Assembly: GCA_025358295.1 (NCBI GenBank)
Contig: JANYJY010000030.1
Location: forward strand, 79,098-143,097
DNA length: 64,000 nt
Origin: Gammaproteobacteria bacterium
Lineage (GTDB): Bacteria > Pseudomonadota > Gammaproteobacteria > Steroidobacterales > Steroidobacteraceae
Reading direction: 5' to 3'
The position numbers and the translations under genes are program-made. Shown here piece after piece: positions 30,846 to 38,692 of the stretch. Each line of letters starts with the position of its first letter. Within the stretch, counting starts at the first letter, position 1. The notes beneath the pieces are model-generated. The model made no database searches. It was not told the DNA's origin and saw only the letters and a program-made list of their open reading frames with translations.

Positions 30846-31418
30846 ATGGCAGTTTCAATTCATCCGTCGGTCGACAACGGGGTCAAGCAAGGGTCGAAGG
30901 ATTTCGCAGGCGGAACCTTGACCTGTAAGTGCACAGACCGGCCGGTCAAGGTGTCGATTGGCGCGCAAACTGCGCACAATCATGCCTGCGGCTGCACCAA
31001 GTGCTGGAAACCGAAGGGTGCACAATTCTCGGTGGTTGCGGTCGTGTCCAAGGACAAGGTCAAGGTTACCCAGAATGGCGACAAGCTGGCGGTCGTCGAT
31101 CCGTCGGCCACCATCCAGCGTCACGCCTGCAAGGTCTGCGGTGTACACATGTACGGCCGCATCGAGAACACCAAGCATGCCTTCTACGGCCTCGATTTCG
31201 TGCACACGGAATTGTCATCGGAGGCGGGCTGGTCGGCGCCCGGCTTTGCGGCTTTCGTATCCTCGATCATCGAAGCGGGTGCGGACCCGGCGAACATGGG
31301 TGCGGTGCGCGGCCGGCTCAAAGAACTGGGCTTGGAACCCTATGACTGCTTGAATCCGCCCTTGATGGACGCGCTGGCCACCCACGCGGCCAAACTGTCG
31401 GGAGTGCTGAAAGCCTAA
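30846..31418 (+). CDS. gfa: S-(hydroxymethyl)glutathione synthase (formaldehyde-activating enzyme)
   Basis: 190 residues, the usual Gfa length. It promotes the condensation of formaldehyde with glutathione. Zinc-binding Cys motifs are visible in order: [16 protein letters not shown] and [13 protein letters not shown]-terminal sequence [21 protein letters not shown] is family-typical. ATG at 30846 has GGGAGGAAG upstream. It lies 86 bases after frmA, with only a small hairpin (GCCGT-ATAA-ACGGC) between, so it is probably in the same sigma54-driven transcript. Confidence 0.95.
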   Translation: MAVSIHPSVDNGVKQGSKDFAGGTLTCKCTDRPVKVSIGAQTAHNHACGCTKCWKPKGAQFSVVAVVSKDKVKVTQNGDKLAVVDPSATIQRHACKVCGVHMYGRIENTKHAFYGLDFVHTELSSEAGWSAPGFAAFVSSIIEAGADPANMGAVRGRLKELGLEPYDCLNPPLMDALATHAAKLSGVLKA

Positions 31419-31443
31419 GCTTAGGCGGTCACTTGGGAACGGT

Positions 31444-31471
31444 GCGGCGCTGCCCTCAAGGACAGCGCCGC
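31444..31471. terminator. Hairpin between convergent gfa and activator gene
   Basis: GCGGCGCTG and CAGCGCCGC form a perfect 9-bp stem around a ten-base loop, between the gfa stop and the 3' end of the convergent regulator. A 14-base palindrome GCCTAAGCTTAGGC also covers the gfa stop. No U-tract. Confidence 0.45.
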
Positions 31472-31487
31472 ATTGGATAGATCCGGG

Positions 31488-33476
31488 CTATTGCTCGAGA
31501 ACAATGTTGTGTTTGTGAATCTTCCGGTACAGCGTATTCCTGCTGATACCGAGCGCCTGCGCGGTGCGGCTGATATTCCAGTGCATTCTTTCCAACTCCC
31601 TCAATAGGGCCGCGCATTCTGCGTCACGCAGCGCCGCGGAAGGCAGGTTTGCCGCAACAACAGCGGCCTCCCCATTGCCCGCGATGCTCGATAACGCGAT
31701 GGCCCTGGTTTCGGTATGGAGGATTTCCTGCGGCAAGTTCGACATTCTGATGATGCCGTCGCGGCACAGCGCCGAGGCCGTTCGCAAGGCATTGCGAAGC
31801 TGGCGGATATTGCCGGGCCACGAATAATCCAGCAGCTTCTGGAACGCGTCCTCGGCGATCTCGATCGACTCCTGATCGGAGTTCTCTTCCTGCAGCAAGG
31901 TGCGAATCAAGTCCGCCTTGTCGCCCCGATCGCGTAACAGCGGCAGGTGCAGCGTGATCCCGTTCAACCGGTAATACAGGTCCTCGCGAAATTCGCCGTC
32001 CTGGATCATCCGGCGAATATCCCGATGAGTGGCGCTGATCACGTGCAAACTCACCGGAATCGCCTGGTCGCTGCCGAGCGGAACGATTTCGCGTTCCTCG
32101 ATCACGCGCAACAGGCGAGTCTGCAACATCAGCGGCATGTCGCCGATTTCGTCGAGGAACAGCGTGCCGCCGTTGGATTGGAGAATCTTTCCGACGCGGC
32201 CTTCCTTCACCGCGCCGGTGAAGGCGCCGCGCGTATAGCCGAACAACTCGCTCTCGATCAGGCTTTCCGGGATGGCGGCGCAATTGACAGTCACGAATGC
32301 CTTGTCCGACCACAGGCCGCTGTGATGCAGGGCTTTGGCGAATGCCTCCTTGCCGGTGCCGGTCGCCCCCTGCAGCAGAATCGGGACCTGCTTTGCGAAC
32401 AGCTGACGGCCGAAGGTCAGGTTCTTGCGCATTTGCGCATCCTCGCCGACATGCTGTTGCCCACGCGGGTGCGGGGTGCCGCTACCCGCCTCTGCCGACG
32501 TATGCGGCGCAGCCAATTCCATAGTGCGCGCCGCCGGACGCAGGGGACCCCTGGCGATGGCGAAGAAGCGGCGCCCATGCGCCATATCCCGCACCGGCCA
32601 AATGGTACTGGGCTCGAATTGAGCGCGATGCTCCAGAGTGGCGAAGTCGAACTGGAAAAATCTTTCGATGGATTCGCCGACTAACGCCTTGCGCGTCGAG
32701 CAGCCCAACTGCAAAAGAGCACTTTCGTTGACCGCGAGAATCTTGCCGGCCCCATCCATCGCGACCAAGGCTTCGTGCAAAAGGCCGACGAACTCCGGTC
32801 GGCTATGGAAGCGCAAAATCCAGGACTGGCTGAACTCGTTCAAGAAATTCCAGCGAGAAATGAGATGGGCGGACATGTTGACCAGCGCCATGGTGTGGCG
32901 CTGGATCAAGCGGCTGTCGCTGGAATTGGCGGTGGATGCATCCAGAACCCCGATGATGGAACCGTGCGGATCCAGAATCGGCGCGCCCGAACACGACAGG
33001 GAGAGATTGTAGCCGCGGAAATGCTCTTCCCGATGCACGGTCACCGGACAGCCTTCGGCAAGGCAAGTGCCGATCCCGTTGGTACCTTCGTGGCGTTCGT
33101 CCCACAGCGCGCCAAGCGATAAGCCCGCTTGGCGAAATTCGCGCTGCAGGGACGGATCGGTGATGGTCGTGAGCACCACGCCTTGAGTATCCGACAGGAT
33201 GACGGCGAAGCCTGAGCCTGCGATCTGTTCGTACAGGCTCTCCATTTCGGCGCGCGCGACCGGGAGCAGTTCGCCCATTCGTTGCTGCAATTCCTTGAGC
33301 GATTGGGAAGTCAGTACAGTATTTTGGCGGGGTGCCGAGGGTTCGATGCGGTACTCGCGCAAGCATCGATACCAGGAACGCGTGACATGCGGCTCAATGC
33401 CCGCAGGTTGAAGCCCGTTCTGAACGACATGCAGAATGCGCGATGCGTGGCTCGTGGCTAGACTCAAGTTCGTCAT
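31488..33476 (-). CDS. Sigma54-dependent activator, AcoR-like (GAF, AAA+, Fis)
   Basis: 662 residues in three parts. A GAF-type sensor (about residues 75-220, GFAVILSDTQGVVLTTI and GTNGIGTCLAEGCPV, as in AcoR-type proteins) is followed by a PAS-like linker. The AAA+ domain shows Walker A GATGTGKE, GAFTGA at 417-422 (sigma54 contact), and LFLDEIGDMP. The C-terminal Fis helix-turn-helix is MHWNISRTAQALGISRNTLYRKI. ATG at 33476 has CAGGGGGAA upstream. Encoded between the xox and frmA-gfa operons, both with sigma54 promoters, so it is the natural candidate activator. The inducer is not known; an alcohol or aldehyde is inferred. Confidence 0.92.
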   Translation of the reverse strand: MTNLSLATSHASRILHVVQNGLQPAGIEPHVTRSWYRCLREYRIEPSAPRQNTVLTSQSLKELQQRMGELLPVARAEMESLYEQIAGSGFAVILSDTQGVVLTTITDPSLQREFRQAGLSLGALWDERHEGTNGIGTCLAEGCPVTVHREEHFRGYNLSLSCSGAPILDPHGSIIGVLDASTANSSDSRLIQRHTMALVNMSAHLISRWNFLNEFSQSWILRFHSRPEFVGLLHEALVAMDGAGKILAVNESALLQLGCSTRKALVGESIERFFQFDFATLEHRAQFEPSTIWPVRDMAHGRRFFAIARGPLRPAARTMELAAPHTSAEAGSGTPHPRGQQHVGEDAQMRKNLTFGRQLFAKQVPILLQGATGTGKEAFAKALHHSGLWSDKAFVTVNCAAIPESLIESELFGYTRGAFTGAVKEGRVGKILQSNGGTLFLDEIGDMPLMLQTRLLRVIEEREIVPLGSDQAIPVSLHVISATHRDIRRMIQDGEFREDLYYRLNGITLHLPLLRDRGDKADLIRTLLQEENSDQESIEIAEDAFQKLLDYSWPGNIRQLRNALRTASALCRDGIIRMSNLPQEILHTETRAIALSSIAGNGEAAVVAANLPSAALRDAECAALLRELERMHWNISRTAQALGISRNTLYRKIHKHNIVLEQ

Positions 33477-33536
33477 GAGTTCCCCCTGCCTGATAGCTTT
33501 CCATGCCCAACGGTTTCGCTTGTTGCGGAAAATCGA

Positions 33537-33563
33537 CAAAACGCTTCGCCCCTGCGAAGCGCT
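33537..33563 (-). terminator. Intrinsic terminator after the xoxG-like gene
   Basis: On the reverse strand CGCTTCG and CGAAGCG form a 7-bp stem around a six-base loop, followed by TTTTGTCGATTTT. It separates the xox operon from the activator gene. Confidence 0.65.
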
Positions 33564-33624
33564 AAATCAGTCCCATCAAAGACTGGTCTCTTTGCGCGCT
33601 TAGCGCAACCTGCGCCGCAGCAAT

Positions 33625-34149
33625 TTATTGCTGATCGGGTGGTGTTCCAAACTTGTAGCCGGGGTCACCGCTGTACTTTGACCGTATAAATGCGAGGATT
33701 TTCCACAAATCGTCCGCATTCTTGATGATGGCGCCGAACGGCGGCATGGGCCCGACTACGTTTTCGCGCCCCTTGCGCGTGTAGCCCTGCTTTTGAAGTT
33801 CGTCGCTGCCCAGAGTGACCAGTCGAAACAAAGTGTCGTCATCGCCACCATAAACCCAGATGTCATTGGTCAATGCAGGGCACATACCCCCGCCGCCACC
33901 GCCGCCATGGCAGCCACTGCAGGAATAGCTCTGCAGGAACTTGCCGCCCTCCGCGACGATGCCGGCTTGAGTGTCGTTGTAGGGATTGGCGAGCTTGCCT
34001 TGCGGAGTCTTGGCGATCAGGTCCGCCGGCGCAATCTTGGTGTAGTCGACTGCGGCATCGTCAGCCCAAACTCTGCCGAGACCGCAGAGCGCACTCGCCC
34101 CCGCAAGAATCGTCACCACCATCCCCACCATCAACGCTCCTCTACTCAC
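33625..34149 (-). CDS. xoxG: Periplasmic c-type cytochrome, methanol-oxidation type (XoxG-like)
   Basis: 174 residues with a signal peptide (VVTILAGASALCGLGRVWA). One haem c site, CSGCH at residues 77-81, is followed by a run of seven glycines and MCPALTNDIWVYGGDDDTLFRLV, matching cytochromes tied to methanol metabolism. GYTRKGRENVVGPMPPFGAIIKNADDLWKILAFIRSKY supplies the Met ligand region and C-terminal helix. It would accept electrons from the PQQ dehydrogenase of the same operon. It starts 30 bases after the ankyrin-fused binding-protein gene. The symbol rests on context and family resemblance. Confidence 0.85.
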   Translation of the reverse strand: MSRGALMVGMVVTILAGASALCGLGRVWADDAAVDYTKIAPADLIAKTPQGKLANPYNDTQAGIVAEGGKFLQSYSCSGCHGGGGGGGMCPALTNDIWVYGGDDDTLFRLVTLGSDELQKQGYTRKGRENVVGPMPPFGAIIKNADDLWKILAFIRSKYSGDPGYKFGTPPDQQ

Positions 34150-34179
34150 TGGCTCTCTCCTTCATTCATGTCTGTTGCA

Positions 34180-35823
34180 TCAGCCTGATTTCGCGGCGCC
34201 GCTCCCGGCGGCCTCCTGCAAGAGTTTAACGACTGCATCGCTATTATTGGCCTGGGCGATAGTGAGTGCCGTCCGGCCATCCTCGCTTCGAGCGTTGACG
34301 TCGGCACCCGCCTTGAGCAGAAATCCGACCATGCCGGATCGATTGCCCGCCGCGGCAATCATGAGAGCCGTGACGCCGCCGGGATTGGCGGCATTCACCT
34401 TGGCACCTCGATCGACCAACAGGGATGCGATGTCGGTCGAGCCCGCGATTGCCGTCAGCATCAGAGGGCTATATCCGCCCTTCGCAACCGGCGCGTTGAC
34501 ATCGGCGCCCGCGTCCAGCAGCGCCTTCGCCGCCTTGGGCTTGGCGTTTTGCGCGGCGATGGCTAAGGACGTCAGACCGTCATTGTCGGATGCGTCCAAT
34601 TTTGCGCCATGCGCCAGCAACATATTGATCAGATCCGGCTGATCATTCCATGCCGCATACATGAGCGGCGTCCAGCCGGTTCGGTCGGCGGTATTGGGAT
34701 TCGCCTTGTGATCAACCAAGAAGGTCGCCAATGACGTGAACCCGAACCGGGCGGCGTTGACCAGGGGCGGATGCCCTTCACCGTCGAGTGCATCGATATG
34801 CGCACCATGTGCGGCCAGGTAGTTCACGCGACCCAAATCGTCGGCCACGATGGCGTTATTCATTTCATCGTCAGGATTCGCACCCTGCGCCAGGGCTTTC
34901 TTCAGCCCCGCCAACCTGGCGCGCTGCTCCTTGACGTCGACCACCGCTTGCAACTCGGGCTTCGCCTCTTGGTAAGGCCCGTGCGAAGGTAAATTACCCG
35001 AGACGTAGCATTCTTCACACTTCACCAGTGGCACGCCGTAATCGCTTAAAATCTGATGGATCTCGCTCCGGTGCTGCTCGATCGCTTGCTCGATGGCCGC
35101 TTTGACATCCGGCCTGCCTCTGGGCACGGCCAGCGCCATATTGAATTCCATTTGTTCCCTGTCTTCCATGGTATTGACGGGGAGGATGGTCAACGGCGCC
35201 TTCAGGATGCTCTGGTAGTAGCCGGCCATCGGGCCCCATGCGGCGGCGATGTCGAGTTCGCCGTTGATGACCTGCTGGACTTGATACGAGGGTTGATTGT
35301 TCGCCACGATATCGGCATTGTGACTCAGATAGTGAATCACTGTATTCGACACTACGTGGTGATCGGCGAGCGCCTGACGAATCGCCGAGACCTGGAATAC
35401 GCCGACGCGTAATTTTTTCAATGCCGGATCGTCCAGGCTTTTAATATCGATGCCCTTGTCATTGCGGTAAGCCAGGACGAAGGTCGACCGGTACAGCGGC
35501 TTGAGCACTACCGCTCCCTCGGTATCCGTCGCCATGTCCATCCAGAGGTCGCAGTTGCCCTCGCTTAAGGTCGTGCGCATAAGACCGCGTTCAATGGACG
35601 GCCGCCAATAATATTGCACACCCGTGCCGAGCGCCGTGCCGATCACCTGTGCGATCTTGTTCTCGAAACCCTCGCCCTTTTGATTGGAAAGGGGCATGTT
35701 CCCGGGGTCTGCGCAAACCGTCAGCGACTTGAGGTCATCGGCCGAGGCTGCGCCCGCCGCCAGAAAACCCGCGATCAGGACGGCTCGATGAGCGAACCCT
35801 CGTGTCTTGTTGTTCAAAGCCAT
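34180..35823 (-). CDS. MoxJ/XoxJ-like periplasmic binding protein fused to ankyrin repeats
   Basis: 547 residues with a signal peptide ending AAGAASADD. The N-terminal part, to about residue 300, is the quinoprotein-dehydrogenase-associated solute-binding type: LTVCADPGNMPLSNQKGEGFENKIAQ, GTGVQYYWRP, LRVGVFQVS and GVPLVKCEECYVSG. The rest is about seven ankyrin repeats (for example GWTPLMYAAWNDQPDLINMLLAHGA, then GGVTALMIAAAGN). XoxJ is thought to help activate XoxF; repeats would add a protein-binding arm in the periplasm. The ATG at 35823 gives a proper signal peptide, though GAGGAG lies unusually close to it. Confidence 0.85.
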   Translation of the reverse strand: MALNNKTRGFAHRAVLIAGFLAAGAASADDLKSLTVCADPGNMPLSNQKGEGFENKIAQVIGTALGTGVQYYWRPSIERGLMRTTLSEGNCDLWMDMATDTEGAVVLKPLYRSTFVLAYRNDKGIDIKSLDDPALKKLRVGVFQVSAIRQALADHHVVSNTVIHYLSHNADIVANNQPSYQVQQVINGELDIAAAWGPMAGYYQSILKAPLTILPVNTMEDREQMEFNMALAVPRGRPDVKAAIEQAIEQHRSEIHQILSDYGVPLVKCEECYVSGNLPSHGPYQEAKPELQAVVDVKEQRARLAGLKKALAQGANPDDEMNNAIVADDLGRVNYLAAHGAHIDALDGEGHPPLVNAARFGFTSLATFLVDHKANPNTADRTGWTPLMYAAWNDQPDLINMLLAHGAKLDASDNDGLTSLAIAAQNAKPKAAKALLDAGADVNAPVAKGGYSPLMLTAIAGSTDIASLLVDRGAKVNAANPGGVTALMIAAAGNRSGMVGFLLKAGADVNARSEDGRTALTIAQANNSDAVVKLLQEAAGSGAAKSG

Positions 35824-35943
35824 TCTCCTCGAATGAGCGTTCGCCTGCAGCCTGACATACGTTTGGACTTGCTCAACCATTGAAGGTTGCACAAGCGATA
35901 TCTTCATTTCAACCGGCCGAATCGGGTGCGCCCTGCCAGGCGC

Positions 35944-35978
35944 ACCAAAGAAAAGCCCGGTGACTTGCGTCACCGGGC
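35944..35978 (-). terminator. Strong terminator-like hairpin between xoxF and the binding-protein gene
   Basis: Reverse strand GCCCGGTGAC and GTCACCGGGC form a perfect 10-bp stem with a four-base loop, followed by TTTTCTTT. It falls 37 bases after the xoxF stop, inside the presumed operon, so it probably makes xoxF mRNA more abundant than the downstream genes. Confidence 0.8.
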
Positions 35979-36014
35979 GAATTTCCTAATACGAACCGTG
36001 AATCAACCGAGAGG

Positions 36015-37898
36015 TCAATCGCCCAACCGGAACGTATACAGGGTGCCGCCCTGCGGAATTGACGCGAGATTCGCCGCCTTGGTCATTGCGGTGGCGCCGA
36101 TCGCGCCGAATTTGTCGTTCAGATCGAGGCCCGCTGTCACCGGCAATCCGATCCATCCGCCGATGCCAGACCACACCGACACATACTGCTTGCCCTTCAC
36201 AGAATAGGTGATCGGGTTGCCGATGATGCCGGAGCCCAGCTTCTTCGACCACAGGATCTTGCCGCTATCGCGGTCCACAGCGCGGAAGTCGCCGCCCAAG
36301 CTGCCGTAAAAGGCCAAGCCGCCGCCGGTGACCAGGGCGCCACCCCAATTCGGGAACGAATCAGGAATTTCCCACTCGGTCTTGCCGGTTACGACGTTGA
36401 ACTTCTTGAACTTGCCGGTGACGCCAGGTTTCTCGGGATACATGAACACATTGGCGAACACGTAAACCGTACCCTGCGTGGTGTGCGAACGCTGTTGCGG
36501 CTCGAGTTCCATGCACCAGTTGTTGGTCGGTACATAGAAATTCGTCGGATCGTTCGGATCCACCGCGACCGGCTGCTGGTCCTTGCCACCCATTGCGGAA
36601 GGGCAGACCTGAGTATTCTCACCCACCTTGAGCGGAGAATGTTCCGGCACCTTGACGGGCCGGCCAGTCTTCATGTCCACCTTTTCCGCCCAGTTGGTCG
36701 TGACGTACTTGTTGGCGCGCAACAGCGTGCCGTCCGTACGGTCGAACACATAGGCGAAGCCGTTGCGGTCGAAGTGCACCAAGGTCTTGCGCGCCTTGCC
36801 ATCGACATTCATATCGACCAACACGACCTCATTGATGCCGTCATAGTCCCACTGATCGAACGGAGTCATCTGATAGACCCACTCCGCCGCACCCGTGTCG
36901 ACATTGCGGGCAAAAATGCTCATGGACCATTTGTTGTCGAACTTACCGCTGTTGCAATTGGCTTGCGTGATAGGTTCGGCGCAACGGAACTGCGGCGACC
37001 ACAGACCGGGGTTGCCGGTGCCGTAGTAAACCAGGTGCAGCGCGGGATCGTAGGCATACCAGCCCCACGCCGCTCCGCCGCCTCGCTTCCACTCATCGCC
37101 GACATAGGTATTGATACCCAGATCCTTGCCCGCAGTGCCGTACTCCGGATGCTTCTTGTTGGTGTCCTTGGTCAAGCACACGTCGGCATCGGTGCCGGTG
37201 GAATGACACTCCCACACCTTCTTGCCATCGGCCAAGTTGTAGGCGGTCATGCGGCCGCGAGCCGCAAATTCATCGCCGCCAAAACCAATGATGACCTTGT
37301 CGTTCGCAATGATCGGTGCCGGTGTGATGGTCTCGCCTTTGTCCGGGTGAGCGTGCTTGACGACCCAAATTTCTTTGCCTGTCATGGCATCGAGGGCGAT
37401 CACATAGCCGTCCAAGGTGCCGAACACCAGTTTCCCGTCCGCATACGACATTCCGCGGTTCACGGTATCGCAGCAGGCGCGCGGCACAGCCGATTCATCG
37501 CGGCCGCTGGTTTTAGTGTAGTGCCACACTTGGATCGGATGATCCGGATCACTGAGATCGAGCGCTTGCAGAATGTTCGGCCAGCCGCTTTCGATGAACA
37601 TCATCGGTTTGCCGCCGACATTTTGAATCACCAAAGGCTGTCCTTCATGACCGCGCAAGGTGCCGCTGGACTGCGCCCAAATCATGCTCAGTCCCTTGAC
37701 GTTTCCAGCATTGATATCTTTCAGCGAGCTGTAGCGGGTTTGATTCAAATTACCCGCCGGTGCACCCCACTGATTGGGGTCGCCGAAGCGTTGGAATTGT
37801 TCGGAATCGGAAGCGGCCATCGCGGCACCACAGGTCGTAACTAGGGCTGCGACGGCATAAAACATCTTGACCTGACGTTTTGACGTAAGCCATTTCAT
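36015..37898 (-). CDS. xoxF: Lanthanide-type PQQ-dependent alcohol dehydrogenase (XoxF)
   Basis: 627 residues with a signal peptide (FYAVAALVTTCGAAMAA). An eight-bladed quinoprotein propeller that oxidises methanol or other primary alcohols in the periplasm. The vicinal Cys pair over PQQ is in RACCDTVNRG (Cys142-Cys143). The catalytic motif is WDYDGIN with Asp351 and Asp353; the second Asp marks lanthanide enzymes, where calcium MxaF has Ala. Trp-docking blades include ETITPAPIIANDKVIIG and YYGTGNPGLWSP. No mxaI small-subunit gene is near. ATG has TAGGAGA upstream and a -24/-12 promoter 240 bases further up. ExaF/PedH-type specificity for ethanol cannot be excluded. Confidence 0.93.
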   Translation of the reverse strand: MKWLTSKRQVKMFYAVAALVTTCGAAMAASDSEQFQRFGDPNQWGAPAGNLNQTRYSSLKDINAGNVKGLSMIWAQSSGTLRGHEGQPLVIQNVGGKPMMFIESGWPNILQALDLSDPDHPIQVWHYTKTSGRDESAVPRACCDTVNRGMSYADGKLVFGTLDGYVIALDAMTGKEIWVVKHAHPDKGETITPAPIIANDKVIIGFGGDEFAARGRMTAYNLADGKKVWECHSTGTDADVCLTKDTNKKHPEYGTAGKDLGINTYVGDEWKRGGGAAWGWYAYDPALHLVYYGTGNPGLWSPQFRCAEPITQANCNSGKFDNKWSMSIFARNVDTGAAEWVYQMTPFDQWDYDGINEVVLVDMNVDGKARKTLVHFDRNGFAYVFDRTDGTLLRANKYVTTNWAEKVDMKTGRPVKVPEHSPLKVGENTQVCPSAMGGKDQQPVAVDPNDPTNFYVPTNNWCMELEPQQRSHTTQGTVYVFANVFMYPEKPGVTGKFKKFNVVTGKTEWEIPDSFPNWGGALVTGGGLAFYGSLGGDFRAVDRDSGKILWSKKLGSGIIGNPITYSVKGKQYVSVWSGIGGWIGLPVTAGLDLNDKFGAIGATAMTKAANLASIPQGGTLYTFRLGD

Positions 37899-38149
37899 CT
37901 CAATTCTCCTACTGCGTGGGGTCTGAGCTGATCGCCGCTGCTTGCGCAGGCGGCATGCACACAGTCCTTAATCCTGGGTGCCGTGCGGAATTGCGTATCT
38001 TTATTACTCGTTACTGCCAAAACTCCCTCCTTCGCGATGCTTACCAATTATTTATAGTTGTCTGGCCGCATATCTTCGGCCGCCAGTCTGATCCCAATGA
38101 GATGGTAAGTCAGCGATAGGCACCACCGCCTTGGGCCGCCTCCTTAGAA

Positions 38150-38166
38150 TAGCAATGCCTATGCCA
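38150..38166 (-). promoter_or_regulatory. Sigma54 (-24/-12) promoter of xoxF
   Basis: Reverse strand TGGCATAGGCATTGCTA. GG-N10-GC spacing is exact and the -12 half is a full TTGCT. Expected transcript start is near 38140, giving a leader of about 240 bases. Confidence 0.7.
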
Positions 38167-38268
38167 TCTGCCGCAAAAGCGAAAAGAATTTAGAAATCCA
38201 TATTTGGCCTTTATAAATCATGCATTTACTATCTATCGACTCGGCGATTGCCGTGGGCCGGGGTGCGT

Positions 38269-38290
38269 ACTGTGTCATACGCGAGACAGT
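38269..38290. promoter_or_regulatory. Candidate activator site upstream of xoxF, CTGTGT-N8-AGACAG
   Basis: Inverted repeat ACTGTGT-CATACGCG-AGACAGT, 22 bases with one mismatch per arm. It lies about 104-125 bases upstream of the xoxF -24 element, the usual enhancer distance, and matches the site upstream of frmA in half-sites and spacing. Confidence 0.5.
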
Positions 38291-38692
38291 GGAGCAGTTG
38301 CGATTGCGCCGTTAGTGAGGCGCAGCGCCGCAATTTATATTTCATCGCCCGCCGCTTCGACGGACCGGGCGGGAGTCTTCAGTGCCTGGTGCTGCGCGAG
38401 AATTGCGCGGAGCCGGCGCCGGATTGGGCGCAAATACAACAAACACCCCTGACCGGGGCCCCACCGGGTGCCTCATTGAGAATGGCGCCGAGGGTCAACA
38501 AGTTGACGTCCGAAGCGAGGTGCATATCCGACCCTTCCCGTAGTCTCGATACGGGGCTATTGTGGCGGTCAGCCCACAGGGGGTGGGCCGCGCGGGACAC
38601 CGTGCACCGCGCTACAACACGGGATGGAGGCGCACAGATTCTCTGGCTAAGAATCGCTCCATAGTTGAATACCTTCGATACAGGGGGGACCT

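Larger units (their letters stand above)
37899..38692. other. Divergent regulatory region between xoxF and TonB receptor
   Basis: 794 bases with no convincing gene. The xoxF side holds a sigma54 promoter, a long leader of about 240 bases with GAAGGAGGGAG at 38028-38038 (reverse strand) but no obvious ORF, and a dyad 100 bases upstream of the promoter. The TonB side ends in AGGGGGG before the ATG. A frame open from 38248 to 38664 has no recognisable protein pattern. No riboswitch fold is recognised. Confidence 0.5.

Noticed and set aside
36015..37898. Calcium-type methanol dehydrogenase (MxaF)
   Set aside because: The DYD motif and absence of a small-subunit gene fit the lanthanide type instead.
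38248..38664. Forward frame of 138 codons between xoxF and the TonB receptor
   Set aside because: No family resemblance, no ribosome binding site, and it overlaps the candidate activator site.
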